DNA from: a virus
IMG/VR virus record: IMGVR_UViG_3300037427_001083
Coordinates: 1 to 38,949 of that record
DNA: 38,949 nt
Strand: one strand, 5' to 3'
Each line of letters starts with the position of its first letter. Position 1 is the first letter of the stretch. The translations under genes and the position numbers were made by a program. The notes under the pieces are model-generated. The model saw only the letters and a program-made list of their open reading frames with translations, ran no database searches and was not told the DNA's origin. Below are positions 1 to 12,000 of the stretch, in pieces.

Positions 1-3000
1 ATTACTGCAAAAGATACTAATACAATTACTATCAATGTTGGTACATCTGCTACTGTTGGTCATAGTGTTGATAACGCTACGTATACTCCTGAAACTGGTG
101 AAATGGTACTTACGATCCCTAATCATGGATTGAAGGGTTCTGAGGACTATACAGTGACTCATGCATTGTATAATGCTGGTACTGGTGGTATGACATTAAC
201 ATTATCAGGCATTACAACATTAAATGCACTCCAGACTGGTGACAGAGTTAGATTTAATGATAATTCTATAAGCTTTACATGTGCAATGGATGGTAATTCA
301 ACTACCCATTCTTATCCAAGAGCAACTGATCCTAGCAGCAATAAGTGGTTACCTGTTGTTGGTGTAGTAACAAGTAATATTGAGGTTATGGTTGGTGCGT
401 CTGGCACTGTTTACTATACACCTGTTGGTGCTGAATATAATTCAACCACTGGATATATGACTCTTGCAATTGGAGAGCATGATCTTATAGGACCAAGTAA
501 TTACACAGTAACTAATGCCATATATGATCCAATGGCAGGTATAATGACATGTACCGTTCCTTCTCATGGATTCTCTAACGGTGATAGAGTTAAGTTTGAA
601 GATGGATCAATATCATTCAGTTGTAACTTTGGTAGTGGTGGTACTAAGTCTTATCCTCGTTCTGTAGGTACTGGTTCAACTATTACTGACCCAATTAGTG
701 GTAAATTTATTGTTATCTCTGGTGTTACTGATGATACCTTCAATGTTGGAGTTGGAACTGCTACTTTAGGTATAAACAATCCTCATACCTTCGTCTCTGC
801 CTATACAAATGGTCTACAGAAGGCAGGAGAACCAGTATTGATTGCGCCTAATAGTATTAACTTCCAGTGCTCTCAGGACAACTACGCAACTACTCACCAA
901 TATCCTCGTGCAGGAACTGATCCTATTGCTGGAGTTGGTACACCTATTACTGGTATAGGCAACACGACAATTACACTCTTTGTTGGTATTGGAACTGATT
1001 CTGATCATAGATTTGTTGCTGGACTTAGCAGTGCAACTAATGCAGTTAGAACAGGTGGTAATTATACACATGCATTTGTCTCTGCAGATTCAAATGGTCT
1101 TAAGAAGGCAGGGGAATCTATTAGATTAAGTGATAATGGACTTACATTTAAGTGTGAAATGGATGACTATTCAAGTGAGCACAGTTATCCTCGTGCTACT
1201 AAGAATGTACATAAGTTTATAAGAGCACTTGATGATTCTATTGTTCCTAACACTGGCAATGCTCTTAAACCTACAGGAGCATCTTATAATGGTGTTGATG
1301 GAAATCTTGTATTAGACTTTAATTACAATTATGGTCATAAATTTGTAGCAGGATCTAGTAATTTAGATGATGCTGTTACAGTTGGTGTTTGGACTGGTGG
1401 AGATAAGTTAACTCCTAGAGATGCTCAATATAATCCAGTTAGTGGAGATTTAGTATTAAACTTCAATAACAATTATGCACATACATTTGATGCGGCATCA
1501 AGTACTTTAACTAATGCTGTTACAGTTGGTGTTTGGACAGGTGGTACTAAACTAAGTCCTAACTTTGCAACATACGAACCTTCTACTGGTGAATTAGAAT
1601 TAACATTCGTCGCAGATCACAACCTTACAACATCAAATACCCTTGGTATTGCTACAAACTCACTAGCATTTAAGTGTGCTAGAGATGACTATGCTTCAAG
1701 TAAGACCTATCCACGTACAACAGATCCAATACACAACTTATCAACAGTTGCTATTGCATCAACAACTACAAAAACATTAAAAGTTCTTGTTGGTATCTCT
1801 ACTGGATCTCTAGCATTTACATGTTCTAGAGATAATTATGGTAGTGTTCAATCTTATCCTCGTGCAAAAGATCCTATTCATGGATTAAGTAATGTAGCAA
1901 TTGCAGCAACAACTTTAGATACCATTACAGTTAATGTTGGAACTTCTTATCATAAATTGGTTGCAGGTTCTAATACAGTTGGTATTATCACCGAATCAAT
2001 GACATTTACTTGTGATTTGGATGATCATCGTACCGAACATTCTTATCCACGTACATCTGATCCTGCAAATAATGCAACTATAGGTATTGCAGGAACGACT
2101 CCAACTAGTATTACAATTAATGTTGGTAAGTCTGGTATTAGTACTTCTGATCCTTATCACAATAACGCTGTATCGGTTGGATCAACAACTGCTAATACAA
2201 TTAGTGTTAATATTGGTAAAGCACCTTCTGAGCGCAGATTCAAGGTTATTGACGCTGATTATAATGGACTTACTGGATGGATGACTTTAACTGTAGGACA
2301 GCATAATTTACATACAGGAGAAAGAGTTAGACTTGCAAATGAATCTTTACTCTTTACTTGTTCTAGTGATGATTATGGTTCTATAAACGCATATCCAAGA
2401 ACAACTGATCCAATTTATGGTGGTGTTGGTATTGCTTCTACAACTCCAACAACAATTAAGATGAATGTTGGTATGGCTCCTGTTGGTAAGAGATATGTTC
2501 ATGAGTTTGTTGGAGTTGGATCTTATAGAGAATTCCAATTAACTGTTGATGAAACTTACGCATCCAAATTCTCTGGATGGAATGTTGGTGATTTCTTAGT
2601 TCTTGATGAAATTACTTCTTACTTTAATGGAACTAGAAGACTATTCCCATTATCAGTTAATGGTGACAGAATATCATTCTTTGCAAGAGCAAATGCTGGT
2701 ATTAATCTACAATCTAACCTATTGGTATTTGTTAATGATATATTACAGACCCCTGGAGAAGGTTATACCTTTACTGGAGGTAGTACTCTTAGATTCTCAG
2801 AAGCACCTAAGGGTGGTGTAACTGGATTTACTACACTTGGTGATAAGTGTAAACTATTAATGTACACTGGCACACAGACCATTGATGTTAGAGAAGTTGA
2901 TGTTTTACCTACACTTAAAGTTGGTGATGATGTTCAACTTTATAGTGATGTTGATGTTACATTTAATCAAGATGAACGTCTTGTTATGGATGTTAAGTCA

Positions 3001-4449
3001 GCAGATACTATTACAACCAATAACTATGCAGGACAAGGTGTTACAGCAGATGAACTATTAGCAAGACCAATTTCTTGGTCTAAGCAAGATGTTGATAAGA
3101 TTATTGATACTAATGAGGTTGGTAAAGATAGAGTTTATTATGAACCAGTAATTAACCCACAAACAAATATTCTTGAGACTGTTGGTGTTAATTCTAGTTC
3201 TGTATTTGTATACTCTTTGAGATCTATATTTGATGATCCTAAGGAAGCAATGTTAGTTGCAGATAAGGAGAAGATGCAACTTATTACTCAAGAAGAATTG
3301 GTATATGCAACTGCAACTTCTACAATAGACATTAATACTGGTTCTGTTAATTCTATCAGTGTTACAAATCCTGGTTTTGGATATACTGCTGCTCCATTAG
3401 TTACAGTTCAAAAACCATTCGATGTTGTTGGAGTTGCAACTGCTGCTATTGCTACTGCAACTATTGGTGCAGGTGGAACTGTTACTGGAGTTTCTATTGG
3501 TATGGGTGGAACTGGTTACATATATGGACCATTAACATCTCTCACTGTTGCTCAAAATGGTATTGGATTCCCATTCTTAGATAGTGGAACTAATGTAATG
3601 TTGGGTGCTAAATTAAATACTGTAACTGGATCTGGTAGAGGTGCTACATGTAATCTTGATATTAGTACTTTAAACTATGAAGTATCTTCTGTAGCAGTTG
3701 TTGAAGGTGGTACTGGTTATCAACCAGGTGACCAATTATCCGTTGACATATATGATAATGTTGGATTAGGTACTACCAATAGAAGATGGGCACTTACAAC
3801 TCCAATTAAATTTAATGTTGGTGCTATTAGTGGACCAGAAGTGATGATTGCTCCTCCATCAAGGAAACTTGAGGAAGTACCAAAAACAACTATTGAAGGT
3901 GATTATGGAATAATTGTTGGTATTGGTACAACTACTATTGTTGGTGTTGCATCCACTGGAATAACATTTGACTTCTATATACCTCAGGATTCTAAATTAA
4001 AGTCTGGATTCTCTTTAGTACAAAGTGGAATTCAAACTGGATATCTATTCAATGTTACAGGAACAGGTGTCAATGGTCCTGTTACAAGTCTAAAAGCAGA
4101 TAATTCTGTTCTTGGAATTGGCACTACTTGTATGGATGCAACTTTTGAAGTTGCTCACTACTCTCATAATACTAGGTTCATTCCACCTGAAATAAGTGGA
4201 ACTTCTGTTGGTATTGCAACTACGGTTACAACTGTTGTTGCTAAGATTGCTAACTTTACAAATGTAGTTGGATATGGTACAACTGCAAGTTATGGTGATT
4301 ATACTTGGGGTAAAGTTAATCTAACTATCAGATTAGGAACAAAACAAACATTTGAAGCAGTTCATGGAACCAGTCAGTCTGGTATTGGATCTAACCCAGT
4401 TCTCCGAAGAAAAAATCCACTTCGGTATAAGGGTTATATTATTTCATAA
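1..4449 (+). CDS. Large repeat-rich virion (baseplate/tail) structural protein, 5'-truncated
   Basis: The reading frame is open from base 1, so the start lies outside the window; at least 1482 residues are present. The protein is rich in Gly, Thr, Val and Asn and looks all-beta. It carries at least eight copies of a motif resembling FTCxxDxYxxxxSYPRxTDP (YPR at about 310, 650, 900, 1185, 1705, 1855, 2045 and 2390). Near the C-terminus it has three GxGY modules (GFGYTAAP, GTGYIYG, GTGYQPGD). It lies directly upstream of gp8, where T4 encodes the wedge protein gp7. A gp7-like baseplate role is therefore possible from position only, since no clear gp7 sequence match was recognised. A tail-fibre or peripheral baseplate protein is the alternative. 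Late structural expression is likely. Confidence 0.8.
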   Translation: MTAKDTNTITINVGTSATVGHSVDNATYTPETGEMVLTIPNHGLKGSEDYTVTHALYNAGTGGMTLTLSGITTLNALQTGDRVRFNDNSISFTCAMDGNSTTHSYPRATDPSSNKWLPVVGVVTSNIEVMVGASGTVYYTPVGAEYNSTTGYMTLAIGEHDLIGPSNYTVTNAIYDPMAGIMTCTVPSHGFSNGDRVKFEDGSISFSCNFGSGGTKSYPRSVGTGSTITDPISGKFIVISGVTDDTFNVGVGTATLGINNPHTFVSAYTNGLQKAGEPVLIAPNSINFQCSQDNYATTHQYPRAGTDPIAGVGTPITGIGNTTITLFVGIGTDSDHRFVAGLSSATNAVRTGGNYTHAFVSADSNGLKKAGESIRLSDNGLTFKCEMDDYSSEHSYPRATKNVHKFIRALDDSIVPNTGNALKPTGASYNGVDGNLVLDFNYNYGHKFVAGSSNLDDAVTVGVWTGGDKLTPRDAQYNPVSGDLVLNFNNNYAHTFDAASSTLTNAVTVGVWTGGTKLSPNFATYEPSTGELELTFVADHNLTTSNTLGIATNSLAFKCARDDYASSKTYPRTTDPIHNLSTVAIASTTTKTLKVLVGISTGSLAFTCSRDNYGSVQSYPRAKDPIHGLSNVAIAATTLDTITVNVGTSYHKLVAGSNTVGIITESMTFTCDLDDHRTEHSYPRTSDPANNATIGIAGTTPTSITINVGKSGISTSDPYHNNAVSVGSTTANTISVNIGKAPSERRFKVIDADYNGLTGWMTLTVGQHNLHTGERVRLANESLLFTCSSDDYGSINAYPRTTDPIYGGVGIASTTPTTIKMNVGMAPVGKRYVHEFVGVGSYREFQLTVDETYASKFSGWNVGDFLVLDEITSYFNGTRRLFPLSVNGDRISFFARANAGINLQSNLLVFVNDILQTPGEGYTFTGGSTLRFSEAPKGGVTGFTTLGDKCKLLMYTGTQTIDVREVDVLPTLKVGDDVQLYSDVDVTFNQDERLVMDVKSADTITTNNYAGQGVTADELLARPISWSKQDVDKIIDTNEVGKDRVYYEPVINPQTNILETVGVNSSSVFVYSLRSIFDDPKEAMLVADKEKMQLITQEELVYATATSTIDINTGSVNSISVTNPGFGYTAAPLVTVQKPFDVVGVATAAIATATIGAGGTVTGVSIGMGGTGYIYGPLTSLTVAQNGIGFPFLDSGTNVMLGAKLNTVTGSGRGATCNLDISTLNYEVSSVAVVEGGTGYQPGDQLSVDIYDNVGLGTTNRRWALTTPIKFNVGAISGPEVMIAPPSRKLEEVPKTTIEGDYGIIVGIGTTTIVGVASTGITFDFYIPQDSKLKSGFSLVQSGIQTGYLFNVTGTGVNGPVTSLKADNSVLGIGTTCMDATFEVAHYSHNTRFIPPEISGTSVGIATTVTTVVAKIANFTNVVGYGTTASYGDYTWGKVNLTIRLGTKQTFEAVHGTSQSGIGSNPVLRRKNPLRYKGYIIS
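262..2490 (+). repeat. Protein-coding repeat array, eight YPR-motif modules
   Basis: Eight in-frame copies of a degenerate unit lie within the first large gene. Each has a pattern like S-(I/L/M)-x-F-x-C, then two acidic/Asn residues, then (S/T)YPR and usually a DP. This is often followed by a segment such as ITINVG. Spacing is irregular, about 150 to 520 bases, because other beta-rich segments (for example TVGVWTGG, twice) lie between. The copies differ at the DNA level, so this is old protein repetition, not a recent tandem array. Confidence 0.8.
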
Positions 4450-4455
4450 TAAATA
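4447..4455 (+). promoter_or_regulatory. T4-type late promoter motif before gp8
   Basis: TAATAAATA, close to the T4-family late consensus TATAAATA, ends 28 bases before the gp8 start. Its first three bases are the stop codon of the upstream gene. No Shine-Dalgarno sequence is obvious before gp8. Confidence 0.55.
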
Positions 4456-4483
4456 AAACATAGCAAATCTTAAATTCTAAAAA

Positions 4484-6067
4484 ATGGCTGCGATTATAAC
4501 TGATCAGTTGAGAATTAAGAATGCGAGAACGTTTATAGATAAGATTCGTTCCTCGACAGATTCTTACTATACCTTCATAGGTCTCCCAAATGCTGTAGAA
4601 AGCAAGTCTGACTGGGACAGTAGTCCTCCTGCTCCTAGGGACTGTTTTGATGACGAGAACTTCTATTGGGACACTATGATCGCAATGAAGAAGATCTCTG
4701 CTGATGACATTAGACCTGTTGTTAGGAAGTTGTCTTGGGCATCAGCAACAATTTATGACATGTATAGACATGACATAAACAGAAATAATCTATCAGATTC
4801 TTCAAATAAGACTAGTTTATATTCTTCTAACTTTTATGTTGTAAATAGTGAGTTTAGAGTTTATATTTGCTTACATAACGGTATTGACCCAGAGAACCCA
4901 AATGGCAAACCTTCGCTTGATGAACCTAAATTTACAGATTTGGAACCAAGAGTGGCTGGGACCAGTGGTGATGGTTATGTGTGGAAGTATCTTTATACTA
5001 TCAGTCCTTCAGACATCATCAAGTTTGATAGTCTTAATTTTGTTCCTCTACCTGTAGATTGGGAGACAAATAGTGATTATACACCTATTAGGAATAACGC
5101 TAAAACAAGTGGTCAAATAAAGGTTGCTACTATCGCTAATAGAGGATACCTTGTTGGTCCTGCTAACACGACATATACAAGGGTTCCAATTAAAGGTGAT
5201 GGAACTGGTGCAGAATGTACTATTGTTATTAATAACGACTCTAAAGTAGAATCAATTACTATCTCAAATGGTGGTAGTGGTTATACTTATGGATCAGTTG
5301 ATTTAGTTGCAGGTAATGTTCCTGTTGGTAACACTACACCAATTTTTAACATTATTGTTCCTCCATCAGGAGGTCATGGATTTGACATTTATAGAGAATT
5401 AGGTGCATCTAATGTTCTAATATTCTCAAGAATTGAGAACGATGATTCAAACCCCGATTTTGTTACAGGAACAAAGGTTGCTAGGATTGGAATTGTTGAA
5501 AATCCAAAAGCATTTGAATCTACTTCTACTATTACAGATGATAGAGCTAGTGCTATTAATGGAGTAATTTTAAAAGGATTATCTCCAAATGATGATGATT
5601 ATAAGACTACTTCATTTGAATCAAATTCATATGTTACTCAACAGGTAGGAACAGGTCAAACTGCTGTTGGAAGAGTCGTATCTTACGATAAAACTACTGG
5701 TGTTCTTAGGTATTGGCAGGATAGATCTTTAGTCGGATTTAATACTGATGGTACTCAAAAGACATCTCCTACATATGGGTATGGATTAAATAGTTTTACT
5801 GGAACTACCGCTTCTGGTGGTACTTTGAAAATTGTAGGTGGTACGAAAGACTTATATATAGACAACGGATTCGGATCAATCAGTAATCCTGGTATAAGTA
5901 CCGTCATAAATAATAAAACATATTATCTGGGTCAGACATTTATTAAAGGTGTGGCGAATCCAGAAATTGAAAAGTACAGTGGTACTATACTTTACGTTGA
6001 TAATAGACCTTCTATTACTAGGTCTGCTAACCAGCGAGAAGACATTAAAGTCATTTTGCAATTCTAA
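4484..6067 (+). CDS. gp8: Baseplate wedge subunit gp8
   Basis: A 527-residue homologue of T4 gp8 (334 residues), a structural subunit of the six baseplate wedges. Recognisable features are the start with a Lys/Arg-rich first helix, the segment GDGYVWKYLYTISP (T4 has GDGYVWEYLFEIPP), and the C-terminus YVDNRPSITRS...EDIKVILQF, which matches the T4 ending YMENRPPI...EEINILFTF. The extra length lies mostly in the second half. It includes a GGSGYTYG module near residue 265 of a type also found in other virion proteins here. It follows the large structural gene after 34 bases and precedes the giant tail gene by 18 bases. A late-promoter motif overlaps the upstream stop. Confidence 0.88.
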   Translation: MAAIITDQLRIKNARTFIDKIRSSTDSYYTFIGLPNAVESKSDWDSSPPAPRDCFDDENFYWDTMIAMKKISADDIRPVVRKLSWASATIYDMYRHDINRNNLSDSSNKTSLYSSNFYVVNSEFRVYICLHNGIDPENPNGKPSLDEPKFTDLEPRVAGTSGDGYVWKYLYTISPSDIIKFDSLNFVPLPVDWETNSDYTPIRNNAKTSGQIKVATIANRGYLVGPANTTYTRVPIKGDGTGAECTIVINNDSKVESITISNGGSGYTYGSVDLVAGNVPVGNTTPIFNIIVPPSGGHGFDIYRELGASNVLIFSRIENDDSNPDFVTGTKVARIGIVENPKAFESTSTITDDRASAINGVILKGLSPNDDDYKTTSFESNSYVTQQVGTGQTAVGRVVSYDKTTGVLRYWQDRSLVGFNTDGTQKTSPTYGYGLNSFTGTTASGGTLKIVGGTKDLYIDNGFGSISNPGISTVINNKTYYLGQTFIKGVANPEIEKYSGTILYVDNRPSITRSANQREDIKVILQF

Positions 6068-6085
6068 GGGAATCATTTAAAAGAT

Positions 6086-9000
6086 ATGGCACAAGAAACT
6101 AATCTCAACGTATCGCCTTATTTTGACGATTTTGATGCGAATAAGGATTTCCATAAGGTATTATTCAAGCCAGGATTGCCAATTCAGGCTAGAGAATTAA
6201 CAACATTACAATCGATCCTCCAAAATCAGGTAGAGCAAGTAGGAACTCATCTGTTTAAGGAAGGATCTTGTGTTATTCCTGGGCAAATAAATTTTAATAA
6301 TAACTTATTTGCTGTTGAAGTTGAAGCAAGCTTTTTAGGTACAGATATAACAGGTTATACTGAAGATATACTAGATGAGATAGTTGTTGGATCTAATTCC
6401 AATGTAAAGGCAAAGATTGTAGATTATATGGAGGAAGAATTTTCTCCAAGGGGATATGTTACTCTATTTGTAAGTTATCTTAGTTCTGGTGTTAATGATA
6501 AAGATGTTTTTGATGATGATGAGACTTTACTACTTAAGGAAAATGTAGTATCTGAAGTTGCACAATTAACTCTACAGGCAGGTCAAGGTTGTGCTAAAAC
6601 CGCTCCGACCAAGGCTACATCAGTTGGATCTGCAGTATTTTTATCAGCAGGTGTATATTTTATAAGGGGACAGTTTATAAGAGTTAATGATGAGATGTTG
6701 GTTCTTGATCCTCATGATGAGAATCCAACATATAGAGTTGGTTTAGAAATAACTGAGGAGATAGTTACATCTAGTAAAGACTCGTCTTTGACTGATAATG
6801 CTAAAGGATTTAATAACTTTGCTGCTCCTGGTGCAGATAGATTAAAAATTAGTGTAAAGTTAGGTAAGAGGTCTATAGAATCTGAAAAGAATGAGAACTT
6901 TGTTGAGTTGATGGTTATCAATGGAGGTTCAATATCTCATATTGATGATAAGATTAAGTATAATGAACTTGGAAATGAGTTAGCAAGAAGAACATATAGT
7001 CATGCTGGTGATTTCTATGTAAAACCATTCACAATCTCTGCAAAAGAATCATTAAATGATAATAAGGGAAATAATGGTGTATTTGGTATAAATCAATTAA
7101 CTTATGGTAATAACACACCAAGTTCGGATTTAGGTACATATAAAATATCTCCAGGTAAAGCATTTATTAAGGGATTTGAAGTTCCTGTAAGAAATGTTGT
7201 ATATTTGGACTTTGAGAAGACAAGAGTAAAGAAGGTATTAAAAAATCAAGCAGTAAATTACTATACAGGACCAACTTTAACTCTTAATAGAGCATATGGT
7301 TGTCCTAGAATAGGATTTACAACAACTTCTAGTATTAGTCTTAGAGATGAGAGAATTGGTGCTGTTGCTCATGTTGCAGCAGGTAAAGAGATTGGTGTTG
7401 CAAGAGTATATGATTATGCATTAGAGTCTGGATCATATTCAGCAGCACTTCCTGCAACTAATGAATTTGATGCCACACTTTACGATATTCAACCATATAC
7501 AGAATTAACGGTAAACCAAGCAATAACTTTAACTGTACCTACTTACATTAAAGGTAAATCTAGTGGTGCAACAGCACACTTGAGATTTGGAACTACTACT
7601 GGAATTATAACTGCATATAACTCAATTGGAGCATTTACACCAGGTGAAAAACTAATCTTTAATGGAGTAGACAATAATAGAATTGCAACAGCAATAACTG
7701 CACATTCTATAGCTTCTGTTGAATCTATTCATAGTTCAGTTGGTGTTGGTACATTTAATGCTGATGTTAAACAATTTACAAAGATTTCTTATGGTAATGT
7801 AAATATTACTCCTAAATCTGGAACAGCACCTGGAATATCAACAGTTACAGTTACTGGTGGTGGATTTAGAAATAAGGTAAAAGCAGGTGATTTAGTATCG
7901 TTCACTAATCCTTTATTGGGTGGAACGACTGTTAAGACATATGCTGTAGTTGATAGTTATACTGATGATAGTAATATTATTATTGCGGGTATAACTACAG
8001 TTGCAGGTGTTTGTGATGGCGGTCTTCCTGCTGCAGCAGCTCAACCAGTTGACTTCCAGTTAATAGGATCTAAATTTCAGTCATCTACAGATAATAGTCT
8101 TTATACACCACTACCTAAATCATGGGTTGCTAATGTTGATTTAACAGAGTCTAATATCACAATTAGGAAGGAATATGATGTAACTATTACTGCTAATGCT
8201 ACTAATACAATACAAGCAGGGCAGAATGAGAGTTTCTTAGCATATGATGAAGAAAGATATGTTTTAACTAATGATGCAGGTGTTACTGAAGAATTAACTC
8301 CAGATAAACTACGTTTTACTAATGGTGGTAGAGAATTAAGAATATTTGGATTATCTGCTACTGCTGGATCTGCAAGATTAGTTGCTACTCTTAATAAGAT
8401 TAATATTAAGAATAAAGTTAAGAATAGAATAAGAACAAACTCAATTATTGTTAATAAGTCCAAATTAGTAACTTCTGGTGTTGGTACAACATCATTAAAT
8501 GATGGATTGTCATATGGTAATTATGGTTATGGACTAAGAGTTCAGGATAAAGATGTTTGTCTTGGGGAACCAGATGTAACTAAAGTTTATGGTGTATTTG
8601 AATCTGGTGGTATTGAAGATCCATTGATTCCATCTGTTACTGTATTCAACATGAATGGTCCAACTGGACGTGTTGATGATTTAATTGCTGGTGAAGAATT
8701 TGTTGGTAAAACAACAGGTGCAATAGGTCTTTATATTGAAAGAATTAACAGTGCTAAGGCAGCATTTGTATACTTAAGTGATTTAAGATTTGAGTTAAAT
8801 GAGCAAATTGAATTTGTTGAGAGTGGTATAACTGCTACTATTAATGATTTTGATCCTGGTGATAATAACATTATGGATAGGTTCTCTTTAGATAGTGGAC
8901 AAAGAGAAACCATTTGTGACTATTCACGTCTTATTAGAAAACCTAATTCTAAAGATCCTAGAAAGAAGATAAGAGTTATTTTTGAATCTGCAGAATATGC

Positions 9001-12000
9001 ATCTACTGATGATGGTGATATAACTACAGTTTCTTCTTATGATCAAATTGATTATTGTGTATTGCCTAATGTTAAAGAAGGTACACGATTAAGTGATATT
9101 ATTGATATTAGACCAAGAGTAACTAATTTTAATTTAGATTCAACTGCATTATCTCCATTTGAATTTGATGCAAGGGTATTTTCTGATGCTACAAACTCTG
9201 CTAAGAATATTTTAGCATCTGATGAGTCAATTAATATTCAGTATTCATATTATCAACCAAGAATTGATAGAATATACTTAACTAAGAATGGTCAATTCCA
9301 ATTAATTAAGGGTATTCCTTCTGATACACCAGTTCCACCTATTCCTATTGAGGATGCGTTGGAAGTTGCTTTATGTAAATTACCTCCATATATCTGTAAC
9401 ACTGAGAATGTAGAAGTACAACTTAAATCTCATAAGAGATATAGGATGCAAGATATTGCATTATTGGAAGATAGAATCCAGAACTTAGAGTACTACACTG
9501 CACTCTCTCTTCTAGAATCTAATACAGAAAGTCTGTTTATTCCTGATAATGCTGGTTTAACAAGATTTAAATCTGGTATTTACGTTGATAACTTCTCAGG
9601 AACATCAACTCAGTTAAAACTCGGTAAGGTAACTAATAGTGTTGACCCATCAAATCTTGAACTAAGACCAACACACTTCACTACTGAAGTTGATTTATTG
9701 ATTGGTTCTAGGTCTTTAATTGGTATAGGAACAACAGCAAACCCAACTGCTGATCCTAGATTTGTTACAGATTTAGTTGGAAACGGTATTAAGAGAACTG
9801 GTCAATTATTAACTCTTGATTACTTTGATACTGCATGGATTAGGCAAGGATTTGCTACTAGGGTTGAGAATGTTACTCCATACCTTGTAACTACTTACAC
9901 AGGTAATATTGTACTATTCCCATCATCGGATATTTGGATTGACCAAGTTAGACTTCAACCACAGAGAATTGAGGTTGACAACTATACTCAAACACGTAGA
10001 CAGTTAGAATTTGATGGTTATGACCCACAGACTGGTTTAGGACCTGTTAGATGGGGTACATGGAATACTACATGGACTGGTTCTAGTGCCACTCAAGCTT
10101 CACAAAGAATACAAACAGGATCTACTTCTAGTAATAATGGAAGTCAGATTGTAACTACAAATTCATTCCAGACTACGACTACTACAACTACTACTAGAAC
10201 TGGTACTTCAACCAGATCTGGTGAAAGACTTAGAGTTAGTGAACAAACTGATACTGTAAATGAAGGAGATAAGGTAGTAAGTACCTCTGTCATTGCGTTC
10301 ATGAGGTCTAGGAACATTGAATTTACAGGACGTAAATTCAAACCATTGACAAGACTTTATGGATTCTTTGATGGTCAAGATGTAAACGCATTTGTTGTAC
10401 CAAAACTAATTGAAGTTAGAATGATCAGTGGTACATTCACCGTTGGTCAGATTGTTAATGGAACAATGGCTGCAGGTACAGTTACCGCAACTAATGCAGC
10501 AACACCTAGCATATCATTTAGAGTTGCAACATCCAATCATAAGATAGGACCAATTGCTGCACCAACTGATGTATTTACAACAAGTCCTTATGATGATACA
10601 TATACGGTTCCAGCAAGTTATTCAAGTTCTTCAGTTCTTGTTAACGTAGATACTGTATCACTAGCAGACCAAACACAAGGTCTCTACAGTGGTTTTATAA
10701 GAACAGGAATGAGACTTAGAAGTTCTACTGGTGAAGCAGAGATTATCAATATTAGACTATTCAGTGACCATGTAGGAACAGTTCTTGGATCATTCTTCAT
10801 TCCTAATCCGAATATTACATCCAACCCATCATTTGAAGTTGGAACTAAATTATTCAGATTAACAAGTAATTCTACTAATAGTACTATTGGTGGAATGACA
10901 GGAACAATGGGTGAAGAGCAATACTTTGCTTCAGGTACTATTAATAATATGCAGGAGACTATCAGATCCACAAGAAGACCTAGATTTGATATTCAAGCAA
11001 CTGCAGAATCCCGTGCTGCAACAGATGTTACTTCGACACAAGCTGTAACTACAAGTAGTGAGACAACGAGAGTACCATTACCCCCTCCACCTCCACCTCC
11101 ACCACCACCCCCAAGTCCTCCTCCAAGGCCAAGACCACCGAGGCCACCTAGACCTAGGCCAACGCCTACGCCTCCACCGCCTCCACCAAGGCCAAGGCCA
11201 GTACCACCACCTCCTCCACCTCCACCACCACCTCCAAGGCCACCCGATCCACCCCCCAGGCCACCAAGGAGACCAGCTCGAGGCGGTAAAGATCCTCTTG
11301 CACAATCATTCTCAGTTCAAAATGAAACTGGAGTTTTTGTAACGCAAGTAGACCTTTACTTCAGAACAAAAGATCCATTGCTACCTGTAACGGTACAATT
11401 GAGACCGATGGTTGCTGGCGTTCCTTCAGAAGAGGTATATCCTTTCGGAGAAACAATTTTAGAATCTAGTGAGATTTTTGAGTCAGCAGATGCTGGAACA
11501 GCTACTACGGTTAAATTCCCATCACCTGTTTACTTAGAACCTAAAACAGACCATGCTATCGTTTTACTATCACAGTCTAACGAATATACAGTTTGGATCT
11601 CTAGAATGGGTGAAGTTGACATTACAACTCTTCTACAACCAGAATCTAGGCAGGTTATTGTATCTGCACAGCCATCTCTTGGATCTCTATTCAAGTCACA
11701 GAATGGTTCAACATGGAACCCAAGTCAGTATGAAGATCTTAAGTTTGATCTTTATAGTGCTGAGTTTAGTTCAGATTCTGGAACAATATCGTTCTACAAC
11801 CCAGAACTAGCAAGAGGTAATAACCAAATTGCTACTTTGGTCAAGGATTCTTTAGAATTTAATTCTAAGAAACTTATTGTAACAACAGATGATCTTGTAA
11901 ACACTAGTGGTTTAGTTCTTGGAAATACAGTTATTCAGAAGAATGCTAATGCATCCGCAAATTATGTTGGTGCTGGCGGTTCTGCAACTGGTGATCTAAG

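Noticed and set aside
262-2490. Repeats considered as a CRISPR array or DNA direct repeats
   Set aside because: Copies are diverged at DNA level, in frame, irregularly spaced and conserved only as protein.
11078-11305. Minus-strand ORF rich in Trp and Arg opposite the poly-proline tract
   Set aside because: It is the reverse complement of CCA/CCT/AGG codons; the Trp/Arg composition is an artefact and the plus-strand frame is continuous over 7.7 kb.
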